The notes under the pieces are model-generated. The model did not search any database, was not told the DNA's origin, and saw only the letters and a program-made list of their open reading frames with translations. Of a DNA stretch of 64,000 nucleotides, positions 23,691 to 34,915 are shown piece by piece. Position numbers and translations under genes: made by a program. Positions within the stretch are counted from its first letter, which is position 1, and every line of letters begins with the position of its first letter. Source of the DNA: Hoplostethus atlanticus (lineage: Eukaryota > Chordata > Actinopteri > Trachichthyiformes > Trachichthyidae); assembly GCA_034670405.1 (NCBI GenBank), contig JAXDDX010000046.1, positions 62,001-126,000 on the forward strand, written 5' to 3'.

Positions 23691-25559
23691 CCAAATAGTT
23701 ACAAAAATTGAGTAGGTGTTGCTCTTGACTTTAGTGCCATTGTGATATTCTCCTTCCATGGCTGTATTAATCAGCCTCGGCCCGTAGGCCCAAACAGATG
23801 GCTTTGTTAACTTGCTTAAAGCAGTCCAAAACTCCACAGACAGGGCTACAGTAAGCCACACATCCATCTTTGGCTCTATTTGTTCCATTCCCCATACAAA
23901 CAGTCATTATGCACTTGGCTTGGGGGAGAGATTCCCTGTCACAGAGCCTAACCCTCTCCTCTCAAGGATTTGGATCCGTGTCATCTATATCTCTTAAACC
24001 AGTCAATTGACACTAATATCAAGTGAGCATTACTGGTTTAAGCCACCTTGAACAATCTGACATTTTACCAGAGTTTTTTTTTCCATGCCTGTAGAAATTG
24101 ACATTCAAACTTTTTACAACAAGAAGGCCACATGTATCAGGTGTGATCTCTGACCTGGTGCCATTTTGTAGTATCAAGATGTGAAATAATACTACCTTCT
24201 TTTCCAAAGTACTCCGTTGGCAAGTTATAGAGAGAATTGCCTTTTTGCAATTACTATTCTGTGAATCTGTGAGAGTGAAGGCACCAATGCATCTGCAGTA
24301 AATGCATGCCATTTGCAAAGAAAATTGGAGCTAATTAAAGCACCGAATAACAAAACATGCTTATTTTCTGGGTGATAACACAGGAGACTGTGGTTTGTTG
24401 AAACACCAGCAGTAATTCAAGTTAGCATAATTTGCTCTTTGTAAACTGTGCAAGATAAGATACTCTCACTGCATTGCAGAAATTAAAACAAATCGAATCG
24501 CAGCCGGTTTTATCCCAAAAACATTATTTTCGTATTGCAGAATTTTATTAAACTTAAAATAGGTTGTGACAGTGAGCTACAAATACATTTGGAAATACAT
24601 TTGACAATTTTATGTTTAGGCTCTGTAGTCTTATGTCTTTGGATTCCAAATGATGCTGTAAATGGGGCAATCAGCTTTAATTTAATGCTCTGTCTTTTTA
24701 TACATAGTCATCATTTCAAAATGCCAATAGTAATAATTTTGGTGTAGTCATTTTTAATATAACCACAAATTCTATATTAAAATTATATCATTGAAATGTA
24801 TGCAATGTCTGTAACCCTTAGTCACCAAGAATTGTTGCTATCTTATTTTCAGGTGCTCTTTCAATGGAAATAAATGAAAAGGAAGCAGTGGACGACATTC
24901 TGCTCCAGTTACTCCAGTATAATATAGAATCCATGAACTGATAAATATTACAAGGTATCAAACCAGCTTCAAACCACCAAATACCAAGGTTCAGGACTGA
25001 CAAGAATCACTTAACCACTGATTTCTCCTGCACTTAGTAGGCATTAGACTGGTTAGACATGTGTCAGCCTTGGGGCTCCCATATGGTTTCAATGTAGTAT
25101 GCTTAAAATTGTCATGTAGAATTGTGATATTTTTTTTACACTAGAATACAGATTATAGCGATAATGCAGTCAATACGCCTTGGTATTGCTTAGTGTTAGG
25201 ATTATGTCAGTACTACCTGGGGATCAGACGATGTCTTGGTATTTAACTTCAGACTCAGACCCATTCATCACAGCCTACCTACCGTAAATCCCAACTCACC
25301 AGCCATCCATTTCCCTCGGTCTACATTCCCTTTCCTTTGTCTAATTCTCTGCCGTCTGTCATTCACTTTCATTCGCTATCATTCCAGTGCCATCATATCC
25401 ACTCACATTCATGCATAAAGGAATGAGTGGGTCCACATATAGTACACTCACACACAAGCTCTGTCCCCATTTCTTGGAGTTTGTGATATATTTGTTTTAT
25501 CTCTTTGTTTTATAATCCCTCGCTTTATTATCTCATGTTTTTTTGTCTGCAACTGTGTC
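23691..25559. other. Gene-free stretch
   Basis: No gene. A 99-codon minus frame (24019-24318) is unsupported. The pyrimidine-rich text at 25240-25420 may belong to the non-LTR insertion that ends at 25640. Confidence 0.45.
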
Positions 25560-25640
25560 CTTTGTTTCAAGTAAAACACACAAACCCATTTGTCAAAAGC
25601 GCTTTATAAATAAATCTGACTGAACTTGACTTGACCTGGA
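25560..25640 (+). mobile_element. 3' tail of a non-LTR retrotransposon
   Basis: Plus-strand AAAGCGCTTTATAAATAAAT (25595-25614) is followed by a (TTGAC)-like degenerate tandem tail (25618-25636). This is the same type of 3' end as the minus-strand copy at 5899. The insertion may extend 5' to about 25230, where C/T-rich untranslated-like sequence starts. No coding region remains. Confidence 0.55.
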
Positions 25641-27069
25641 AAAAATGAATAGAATTCTAGAAATGATTTAGCAAGCAGTGGGGTAAAAAAAAAACGCTCC
25701 CATAATGCCGTGCAACAGCAGTGATGGTGAAATTACCAGATTGCAGAAAACCCTCAACAGTGTCACACCCACTGAGCTCTGGCGTTTGAGCTTCAGTTTG
25801 GTTCAAATTTAGACAGTTTCAGTTGTCATGTTCTGGATATATACGAGTACTGCATGCATGCATGGTTAGCACACAGCAGAGACTGTGGAATATAGCACAC
25901 TAATTCTCTGAGCACTGTTTTTATTGCTTTTCTGTGATTGGTTAACTGTCACATCACTTATGTCACACAGCATTATGGGTAGTTTGCTATCTTGCTACTT
26001 CCTGCATAGCATCCTACTGACGTCTGCTGACTCAAATGTGGAAAAGAGTATGGCTTCCTGGCAATTTAGGTTTGCTGATGTTAGAGAAATATTGCCTAAT
26101 AAACCATTTTCAAATTTAGTACATATATATATATACATAATATACATAATATACTCTGCCAAATTGACTCTCCCCGTGATGATTTAGCCTCCTTCAAGCA
26201 ACCTCAAAATGGGATGAAAATGGGTAGAAAATTGATCAAAATAACCATCCAAAATGTAATGATTAATAAATGACATAACATTTTAAACCTGAAAATAAAT
26301 ATATTTCATAAAGCATTATTTCCTTGGCTATGGAATATGAAACTACTTTATCTTCAGAAAGTAGATAAAAGGGTGACATGACCTGAGGAAGTGACATTTT
26401 GATTCATCATTGTACAAAACACACAACTGAGCCGACCACACGTGCAAAAACATCTTCACTGGAATTCTGAACATAATGGGAAATTCAGGACAATCTGAGA
26501 GGGAGGTGTTGATAGACTCATCTCAGACACTGACTTGCATTAGTGAACCTGTTGAAATGGGTTTGTGGCATTTGGATTTGGTATTTAAAAGGAATCAACA
26601 CTGAACTCTGGTTCACATTTTACATGTGACTGGCGATGTGGGACCCCATGGAATTATGGGTACAGTAATATGTTTTTTAATAAAGATTGTGAAATGTAGA
26701 GCCACATGTATACAATTTTATCTCACCACTATTCTAGCACGCTGAAGAAAGCATTTTGTACATTTGACTGAATTTCACTGCTCTGGGTAGAAAATGGTGC
26801 CTCTTAACTACAATAGAAATATCTGAATCCTGCAGGCAAACACTGTTAGGATGATATGTTGCCTGTGGAATCACAGACGGGCCTCTGAGAGGGCCAAAAG
26901 CCACAAGAGTGACTTTTGAAAGATTTCCTTGGTTTTACTTCCCTGATTACAAGTCAAACATTATGGATCTGGCTCTTTGCCTCCATAAGCAAATCCTGTT
27001 TCTCCGCTCAATGTCGGTATTACGCCCAAATTTACACCCATACAAGGTAATTGCAGTTACACCCATATA
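25641..27069. other. Gene-free stretch with a TA-rich patch
   Basis: Contains TGCATGCATGCATG (25850-25863) and an AT/ATAC microsatellite at 26119-26155. No gene or repeat copy recognised. Confidence 0.5.
26119..26155. repeat. AT/(ATACATA)n tandem repeat
   Basis: acatatatatatatacata, then two further 'atacata' units. Confidence 0.9.
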
Positions 27070-27534
27070 ATGCAATTATTTTTTACTGAAATTTTTTTTT
27101 TATGGTTCAAGCTGTCACTGTTGTGCCAGTATTCAAATGGTAGGGCGAGACAATCAACTCAAATATATTTCTCTCTAAAGAGCTTTTTTCTATTTCAGAC
27201 CTTGCTATACATAACTATTACAAGCAGAAATGGGACACAGCTTCATGAAATGCCAAAAACAGGCACAGGGAGCGGCTGGTGGGCAGATGGGCAGTGGATA
27301 AACTCTTTTATTTCCACTATTGAGCAGCTCCACACCTTGGATAATGGGAGCCAATTCAGTTCAGCCCATAAAGAGGTTTATCAGCTCCTGTCAGCGTGCC
27401 CTGCAGGGGTGAGGCGACAAATAACAAGGTGGTGGAAAGGGAAAGCGGTAGGAGTTCAGCACCCTAACCTGTTTCCCCTCTGTCAATGGCCATCTGCATT
27501 TTCAACACTCATTGCCGATTTCTATTCAAGATAG
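27070..27534 (+). other. 154-codon open frame, coding status doubtful
   Basis: An ATG frame of 154 codons. The first third is hydrophobic (Phe/Leu/Tyr), the rest mixed with several Trp. Neither a signal peptide with cleavage site nor any family motif is recognisable. The part from about 27240 onward is GC-richer and non-repetitive, which could equally indicate a conserved non-coding element. A 127-codon frame (27613-27996) follows in the same strand, also without resemblance to anything I know. Confidence 0.18.
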
Positions 27535-28582
27535 GAGATGAGACACTTGAAAGTAGCGTTTGAGCAGCATCGGAAGGAGATGCTGAAGTCACATGGGTAA
27601 AGAAGGCTGTACTTGATGGCGAATCTCTCGAAACTCCACAAAATGTCAAGCATTCCATTTGCCTGGCTGCGAAGGGAAATTGCACATCGCCCCATCGAGG
27701 TGGTCGCATCTTCATCAAAATGGATGATTTATTTTGAACAGCTCAGAAAATGGCTACAAATGCCAAAATACACACTGTTGCTGGATTGTGAGATTATGAT
27801 ACGATATGATTTATATGCTAGAAATACAACACTATTGAGTTTTATTATGCTTCTATCATTCAGGTTGCCATTGTGTTTGACTTTTACTGTGCATAGGACT
27901 TTTTCATGCTCAATCCCTTTTAGGTCAGTGAGTAAAAGAGACTCCTCAGCATTTCGCAATCTCTATTTCTGGGCAAAGACCCTATTTAAGTGGTAGAGGA
28001 TGAACAAACCATGTCAAATTACGCCCTTCAGCCTGATTCGACAAGCTCGCCTAACCCAAACTTGGTAGTGTCTACATTTCTGTGTCCTACAGTACCTGGC
28101 TGTATTTTTAAAAACGTGTGAGTGTAAATCCCAAATGAAACCTCTGGAGTTACTGTTAAAATATCAATATCAATATTAACTGTTTCTCCTATTTTGTTTA
28201 CCTTGAAATAATTGCACATTTCAGTGATGTTTTGAGGAATTACTCCATCAATATAAAAACACACAAATATTGATTTTGTTGTGTTAGTCAAATTCAACAG
28301 ATTTGATCTGGCTTCGTAGATATTTCATATCTGCCAATAATTTGCGTCAATCGACAAACAAAAACCATGACACCTTTTAGCAAGTGTTAACTGCAGTCAG
28401 GTGACGCAGACATCACGTGATAGCCTCCTGAGGCTGACGTACAGATATCATGAACAGCACCATCCTGCATCCTAGTGACTAGCGTCATTTTCACTGTTAG
28501 AAAAAAAAAATGGAACGGGGGGGTTGATGCACAAGTTAGTATTTGTCATGAAGTGCATTTAATTAGGCCCCTCGCAACATGT

Positions 28583-28583
<1 letters not shown>
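27535..28583. other. Gene-free stretch
   Basis: No supported gene; see the note on the 127-codon frame under the preceding entry. Ends in an A-run (28501-28510) before the CA array. Confidence 0.45.

Positions 28584-28631
<48 letters not shown>
28584..28631. repeat. (CA)24 microsatellite
   Basis: Perfect 48-base dinucleotide array, likely highly polymorphic and Z-DNA-prone. Confidence 0.98.
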
Positions 28632-28632
<1 letters not shown>

Positions 28633-29717
28633 CAGAAAGGATAATCATATATTCCAAAGCATTTATTATTCCTTGAAGAGAACTTGCCAATAAAAAACTA
28701 ATACATTTTAACAGTATATCCTTTCAGTGTAATAACTCTCGGTCTTTCCCCAAGATTAGACTTCCAGTATTTATATTTTTGTAATTAAGAATAACACTGC
28801 ACATATTATAATCAACTCTTATCCAGATGAAGGTCTGATTTCAAATGATTTTGGATGCAGTGTAAGGTATTGTCTCACTTATCTGCTAATGTTTTTCTTT
28901 TATTACAACTGGTGTGTGTATATACTTGGGAGTGGTGCAGGCGCAGTCGTGAGAGCTCCTCCACTGAGTTTGCCTTTTGCTTGCCGGAATAAATTGGTAC
29001 CATATGGTGCGATGACAGGATCACTCAATCTTCTGTGTACCTGAACACCACATTAATCATTTTTTGGGGGATATTTTTCCCTTTCATCACACAGGAATTT
29101 CCAAATAGCCCCTGCCTTTATTTCTCTCACACATGTAGTGGATTTACATACACAGGCTACACACTGCCCTTGTTAGGAGCCAGACCGTTTGACCAAGTTC
29201 AAGCTGGAGCAAAACAAAATGTTAAGGTTAGGTGTCAGGTGAGACTTCCTTCCTGCTCAACATGTTGACTTACTTTCATTTTACTCTCTGGTTAAAGAAC
29301 TATATTAAAGATGTGTTTCACATTAGCTTTCTAAGATGAACTTTAACAATGAAATTTTAAGAAAATGTAATTTGATATGTTTTGAGAATATTCTTATTTC
29401 ATGTATGTATAAAGAGCCATGGTACTAATCACAGATGAGAAATATTTCAACTGAGAATTCAGCTTTTTCTGAACGATTTCTTCGTTTTTCCCCCCCCAAT
29501 AATTCCATGTTACCAGACACAGTCTACACAAATACTGTTAAAAAATAATATATATATAAAATATATATATTTGCACCTACCTTTATCAAGTGGCTATGCT
29601 GCATCCCATAAGGTAGAAACACTGGGCATAAACCTCCCTTCACTAATTCAGTATAGGCCAGAGTTTTAAGAAAGAAAAAGGTAGAAAGAAGGGTGAAATG
29701 GCACAAAGGTGGAGTAT
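28632..29717. other. Gene-free stretch
   Basis: No gene. Contains an AT microsatellite (29545-29571) and a C8 run near 29490. Confidence 0.5.
29545..29571. repeat. (AT)n microsatellite
   Basis: Two TA runs separated by AAAA. Confidence 0.92.
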
Positions 29718-29718
29718 G

Positions 29719-29731
29719 GGAGAGAGAGAGA

Positions 29732-29777
<46 letters not shown>

Positions 29778-29800
29778 GGGGGGATAGATAGATAGATAGA
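29719..29800. repeat. Compound (GA)n-(GATA)n microsatellite
   Basis: GA with three GGG interruptions to 29782, then (GATA)4-5 at 29783-29800. The long Ser/Leu-rich minus-strand frames across it are artefacts. Confidence 0.97.
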
Positions 29801-29902
29801 AATGGGACAAAGGAGAAAGAGTGGTCTTTATAGCAATGTCCGCTTGATGAATCAGACATGTCTTATTTGTTGGCTGCACTGCCAGGGAATTTGCATTGAT
29901 TA

Positions 29903-30052
29903 TTTTCCCCTCAACAGATACATTTAAATCAATGTGGCACCGCGGAGCAGGAAAAGTGTGAGAAAATGTGCGAGGCACGTAGTGAAGCCCGGAGCAGTAA
30001 CCCCTGGTCGGACAGGAGGAGCCACAGCTCCCCCTTCATGCCAAACAGATGA
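29903..30052 (+). other. Possible short terminal exon in a GC-richer patch
   Basis: A pyrimidine tract TTTTCCCCTCAACAG ends in AG at 29916-29917. The next frame (from 29918) is open for 44 codons to TGA at 30050-30052. It contains a Cys/Glu/Lys-rich segment, CGTAEQEKCEKMCEARSEAR, followed by a Ser/Arg-rich end (SSPFMPNR). A second frame over the same DNA (from 29934) is open for 74 codons to 30158, which is expected when GC rises locally. I recognise no protein. An upstream partner exon cannot be seen, so this is a candidate only. Confidence 0.25.
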
Positions 30053-30107
30053 GATCAGGACTAAAACCAAGTCTGTGGACAGCACCGTCTCTGATCTCCC
30101 CATGAGC

Positions 30108-30134
30108 CAAACACCCCCCCCCACCCCCCACACC
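30108..30134. repeat. C-rich tract
   Basis: aacaccccccccccaccccccacaccc type run; forms the Pro-rich end of the 74-codon frame. Confidence 0.85.
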
Positions 30135-30159
30135 CATAATAACATTGCTGTGGCCTAAT

Positions 30160-30883
30160 ATGTCTTCATTACTTGGCAATTTTTCAAATGCAGATGTGCC
30201 ATTTCTTCCTGATTTATAAAAGGCAGCATTGCTCTATGATCTACTCTGTTTTGTTTTTTTTCACTGGGTATAATAGACCCTTTCTTTTAAGGAGGGGATT
30301 TTACTGTTTCATCTGTCTTTAGCTATGCTATGGATATATAGTTCTGAGAGATTTATGGGTGAACTTTTTCTGAGGGTTATAAGTAGGTCAATTGAAATCT
30401 ATTTGAAGTGTTTCACGATTGCTGGAGAAACCAAGCTACTCCAAGCCATAATATGGTTCAGCTTGACTTGCTATGTTTATTTCAAAGTGGATTTGAGAAA
30501 TTCATCACTTTCAACTTTCGTTTTACAACAAATATCCATTATTAACTGCAAAGGCACAGAATTTGTTTACATATTACATTTCATCAACACCTTTATCAAC
30601 GTCTTAACCCATGCATGTTTACAGCCATGAGGTATTTTGCAAAGTATATTCATTACAACGTATCAGCTTGTGTTCATGAGGTACTGCATCGTATATTTAT
30701 TATCACTAGCAGATAAAATGTTATATGTAAAACACTCATGTACACACAGATGGATCCAAGCTCCTCCATGTCTAATGATGACACAGTCTTTGTGATAAAA
30801 AACTAAATTGGAATATAATATATATGTACACCAAAAAATATAATATTTACACTGCCCCAAAAATAACGTTTTCATCATCTTTT
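30160..30883. other. Gene-free stretch
   Basis: No gene or repeat copy recognised. The 101-codon plus frame at 30325-30630 is unsupported. Confidence 0.5.
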
Positions 30884-30934
30884 TCTTCTTCTTCTTCTTC
30901 TTCTTATTAGTAGTAATAGTAGAAGTACTAGTAC

Positions 30935-30969
<35 letters not shown>
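30884..30969. repeat. Compound (TTC)n-(TAG)n trinucleotide microsatellite
   Basis: (TTC)7 passes into TTATTAG and then TAG units with several AAT/ACTAG variants, the last 32 bases being pure TAG. The poly-Leu/Arg frame on the minus strand is an artefact. Confidence 0.96.
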
Positions 30970-31600
30970 ATGTTGCAATTTGTGCTTCAAATATCTGTAG
31001 ATTTAATTTCATAGCTGCACTTTTAAACTGCATAAAAGGTTCAACTGAAACAGCATCATGCCAACATCGATCCAAATACACTGCAATAGATTTACAAGCT
31101 AAATTGATATCTGGAAGAACTGACTGACTGCTCACACAGGGAGAAAAAAAGAAGAAGCTTGATCTATGGTTCTGAATAAATACACACAAATTGCATCATC
31201 ATTGCACCATGCTGTGACTACAAAAACAAAATAATATCTCTTCAGCGGTGTTAGGGATGCATTTAATCAGATGATATTTGATGGTTTTGGCCACTTTGGC
31301 TACAATGAAACTTTCATGAAGTTTAGGTCCTACGCTACCCCTAAACTGAGTTGGACCTTTGGAGCCCCTTATAGTGATAGAGAGCCCAATATTATGGGAC
31401 AAAGTTGCCACAAGAACAATACTCCAATACTCCATTGTATTCGTCGTATGATTTAACAGCTACAAAGATATATTTCTTGGGAGAATAGACAAAATACGTT
31501 TTATAAATATTGTGCCGTATTAATTTTTGTCCATGGTGAACAGACTTGGGAGCCGAGGGCACTGAATAATAAATATCTCGTTCTAATTGGATGTTAACCG
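30970..31600. other. Gene-free stretch
   Basis: No feature recognised. Confidence 0.5.
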
Positions 31601-31686
31601 CCCCACCCCCCCCCCCCCCCCCCCCCCCTCCTCACACACACACCCAGCACCCCTGCACCCCCACACACACACACACAGCACATACC

Positions 31687-31724
<38 letters not shown>

Positions 31725-31740
31725 CTCTCTCTCTCTTTCC
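31601..31740. repeat. Compound poly(C)-(CA)n-(CT)n microsatellite cluster
   Basis: A near-pure C tract (31601-31628), CA runs (31632-31645 and 31661-31678), then a (CT)n mirror-repeat tract (31687-31736) with one CG interruption. About 140 bases almost entirely pyrimidine apart from the CA blocks, capable of i-motif/G-quadruplex and triplex (H-DNA) structures. Confidence 0.97.
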
Positions 31741-32859
31741 CCATCTCATTGATAATTTCTCCTGGAGCTTCAGCCCCTCACAGTGAGATCAAAGTGGCTG
31801 TCACACACACTGCCAGTGGAGGACGGTTCAGGAACGTCTCCCTGCAATATATTATTCCTCTACACATGATGAAAGACTGTATACCGGGGGTGGAGATGAC
31901 GTGGGTAGGTGGAAAAGGGGGGGCGGGGGAGGTAACAGTAGGACTCCAAACTAAATTTAACCTTTTGCTGCTTCATGGGTGTGTTGCTGGCACGTAAGCG
32001 GGTGTTATACAGCAATGTATTGTATCAGCACACACACACACTCCACAGACAGGGAGCTTAATCTCTCACAAAAGTGTAATGAGGCTCGTTTTTTGAACTA
32101 ATTTTGACAACAAATAGTCCCACTGTGGTAAATAGTATTAAAAAGGAGCTCGCTACCTTCCTCTGTGTGCCATTGTCTTTGCTCCGTGGAGAAAACAGAA
32201 AAGAGAAGCTTCCCGATATCTCCTGACTGTCTCTCTTTTCCTCTGAAAACAGACGGCACATCTTAACTCTGACTAAAGCGTACACTTGTCTCTCCCCAAG
32301 GGTGCAGTGGCAGTGGTGCAGAAGAAGTGAACTGCCGAGGACCCCACTGTTTAGCAAACACTCCTACTGAGGGGAGGGATTAATTATTCAGAGCCAAGGA
32401 CCAAGGCAGCCCCATTTGATTGCACCACAAAAGAAAGGTCAGAGCTTTTCATATGGGGAACCTCCTGGCTCTGCACCCTGTCAGCTGAAGGGACATATAC
32501 AGTGTATACATATCAGGCTGAATGGCAGTCAGCTTCACGGCTCAATTAAAAGGACAAGGATGTCTGAGTAAGGACATGTGCACTAGGCGTGCAACAAACA
32601 GAGCAGCATCAGTATGGCCTCGCTAACAGGGTGTGGATGGTATGGAGGGTATGATCAACAACTCTGAAGATAGTTTTATGATCTGGAAGCTGTCTAACCA
32701 ATGAAAACGGATCTCGATGTAGCTGGTGAGAATGATAAAAAAAGTTTTAGTCGTGCAATCTGAAAGTGGTTATTGTTCAAATATCGCCTGTGGTGCTTTC
32801 AAATCTGACTAAATCATTTAATTTCCTCCCGACGAAAGTTAGCAAAGCATCTATTACCG
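31741..32859. other. Gene-free stretch
   Basis: Includes G-rich text at 31909-31932 and a short (CA)6 at 32030-32041. No gene recognised. Confidence 0.5.
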
Positions 32860-33070
32860 TGTTTGAATAGTTAATAGGAGATAATGGAATTTATCAAATT
32901 AATAACATATTATTTCCTCCATAATGGCTTTCGGAAGACAAAATTATTGGGTTTCAAATTCTGCAAATATGGATTCATGTGGCAATTAATGGAGCTGGAG
33001 AAAGTTTGCTGTCAGGCCCCATTCCCATAGTTTGATCATCTGCTTAATCCTATCAAATTTCACTGTGCAA
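32860..33070. other. Conserved-noncoding-like sequence (candidate)
   Basis: Unique AT-rich text dense in homeodomain-type cores (aattaataac, gcaattaatgg, cataatggc) with no simple repeats. Reported only because its look matches developmental enhancers. Conservation is unknown. Confidence 0.18.
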
Positions 33071-34073
33071 AGCTCAGTGTTATCCAGCCTTGGTGAAGAT
33101 GCTCGAATTTCACCCAATCATTTCTCACAACTTCATCAGAGCTCACAATGCTCACTTTACTGTGCAGACAATCATGGACATACAGTAGGCGTGCAACAGG
33201 GACCCTTTGGGTTTACTCAGTAAATCTGCTGTATGAAGTAGAATACTATTGTGGCCTCACGGCATTGTGGTCTTTAGGTCGTAATCTCCAGAAACTGTGG
33301 ACTAGTGAGTCCCAGCAGGGCTAAAGATGGAGCCAGAAGAGCAAGGAGGAAATTCTGAAACTGTGCAACAGCGGGTGCGTCTTGACTCGCTATTGGTGTG
33401 TGTGTGTGCTCTAGAGACAAAGCATAGTGATTCTATTGGCTATCTCCAACCCTGCCTGAGCCAATCATCTGCAGCCCAGCTCTGTCATTCCATAGAAACT
33501 AGGCCTGCACCAGGAATGACATCAACTACTATTTTATTGAGCTCCGTTTTTCCCCCCAATAACTAACACCAAACATTTTCAAAAGGTTAATTTACACATA
33601 CACACACCACGATCACCACAATGAAAACAATAATACACAAAAAAGCAAACACCACCAGAAATCCTTTTCCAAGTCTCATTTAAAAAAAAATATCTTTCAT
33701 TTTCACAATTTCCAATTGCTCAACAAGCCTCCATATATTTTGGAAAATATAGATTCAACTTCAAGTCAGTAATTATATTTCAGAAGTACAAGGCAAAACC
33801 ATCAGTGGTCACAAACACATTTCAAGACATAACTCCTACTTAACTATAATTGCAGGTAATCAATCTTAAGATTGTGTGGTGTCTTAACCGTAACAATATG
33901 AAGTAGCTCATTGATTTATGTTGCTGGAGCGTTATGGCTGAATAGACAGATACAGATAGGAAGGGGATAGGTCCTTTTCTAGGATGATTTCTTGCAGATG
34001 GTGCAGCCATTACATCTTAGTCTCGCAGATCATTAATTTCCCAGGTAATAAAGCCCTGTGTTGTTAGCAGCCC
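33071..34073. other. Gene-free stretch
   Basis: The 79-codon plus frame at 33327-33566 begins MEPEEQGGNS but matches nothing known to me and includes a (GT)n-derived VCVC segment. No other feature. Confidence 0.5.
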
Positions 34074-34099
34074 CCCCACACCCCTCCACCCCCCCCCAC
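34074..34099. repeat. C-rich tract
   Basis: Three C runs (7, 4 and 9 bases) separated by A/T, immediately before repeat family B copy 1. Confidence 0.9.
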
Positions 34100-34114
34100 C
34101 ATGTGCCGTAGGAT

Positions 34115-34250
34115 GCAGCTGGGTGTAGCCTGTGAGTTGTTGCCAAATGGAGATGACAGTTTGCTCCACTGTTCATCAGTGAAGCCATGGAGCCTCGCTG
34201 AGTCCACAGCACAATGATGAAAAATTAAACTGAGCACCAAAAAAAAATTA
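34115..34250 (+). repeat. Dispersed repeat family B, copy 1
   Basis: Matches 36151-36288 in the same orientation. The first 37 bases, from GCAGCTGGGTGTAGCC, are identical; the rest has scattered substitutions and both copies end in an A-run (ccaaaaaaaaa). The A-rich 3' end suggests a retroposed element, but no Pol III promoter boxes or target-site duplication were seen. Confidence 0.8.
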
Positions 34251-34309
34251 AGCCTTTTAAAGACTTTTTTGTTTTTTTGACATGGAGGTTCAAATGTATT
34301 TGTTTGACT

Positions 34310-34915
34310 TCAACCGTTATGGGTTTTTGAAGGTCGATACCGATATTGATATTTTTAGATCAAAAGTCACAGATAGACGATATTTTGTGCCAATATTCAA
34401 TATTTTTAAATTTGACCATTTTCATGCAAAAAAATTAAACAGATTCAGTGTTTGCCCACAAATGTTATTCTTGGCAGAGTGGAGAAGCCTCTGAAACAGC
34501 TTTCCATCATGGGACATTAAACTCTTTACTGAAGCTATATTAATGATAATAATTAATATATGATAACATGATAATATTTGTTTTAAGGTTAGACGTTCCT
34601 CAAGGCAGAGTGACCCACCCCACTTAATCAATGGTAGGGGAAACTCTGGGACACATTAGGGATTTATTTGAAAAAATAATTTACCAAAAACATAATTATT
34701 AAAACATAACTATTAAATGAATAAATAAAAGGTTCAAAGACAATTAAATTTCATTGAAGGTTTTACATGAAGTTTTTAAATGGCTGTGGTCAGGAAGGAG
34801 CCTCCATCATTTCAGCAGTGGACAACACTAACTGGCTGATATGCAATATTTAATAAAAGGCCAATATCAGCCTCATATATTGGAAAACCAAAATACTAGT
34901 ATTTATTGTAAGATG
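34310..34915 (+). repeat. Dispersed repeat family A, copy 2
   Basis: Collinear with the reverse complement of 2755-3330 (see copy 1). The left part carries 'gataccgatattgatat' text, the core TATTTTGTGCCAATATTC (34381-34398) and a 'gattcagtgttt' block. The right part ends with GGCCAATATCAGCCTCATAT (34860-34879). Confidence 0.65.

Noticed and set aside
29524-29978. Two 111-codon minus-strand frames
   Set aside because: Stop-free mainly because of the GA/GATA microsatellite.
30875-31189. 104-codon minus frame ending in poly-Leu and poly-Arg
   Set aside because: Product of the TAG and TTC repeats.
31587-31997. 136-codon plus frame with Pro/His/Ser/Leu runs
   Set aside because: Produced by the C, CA and CT tracts.
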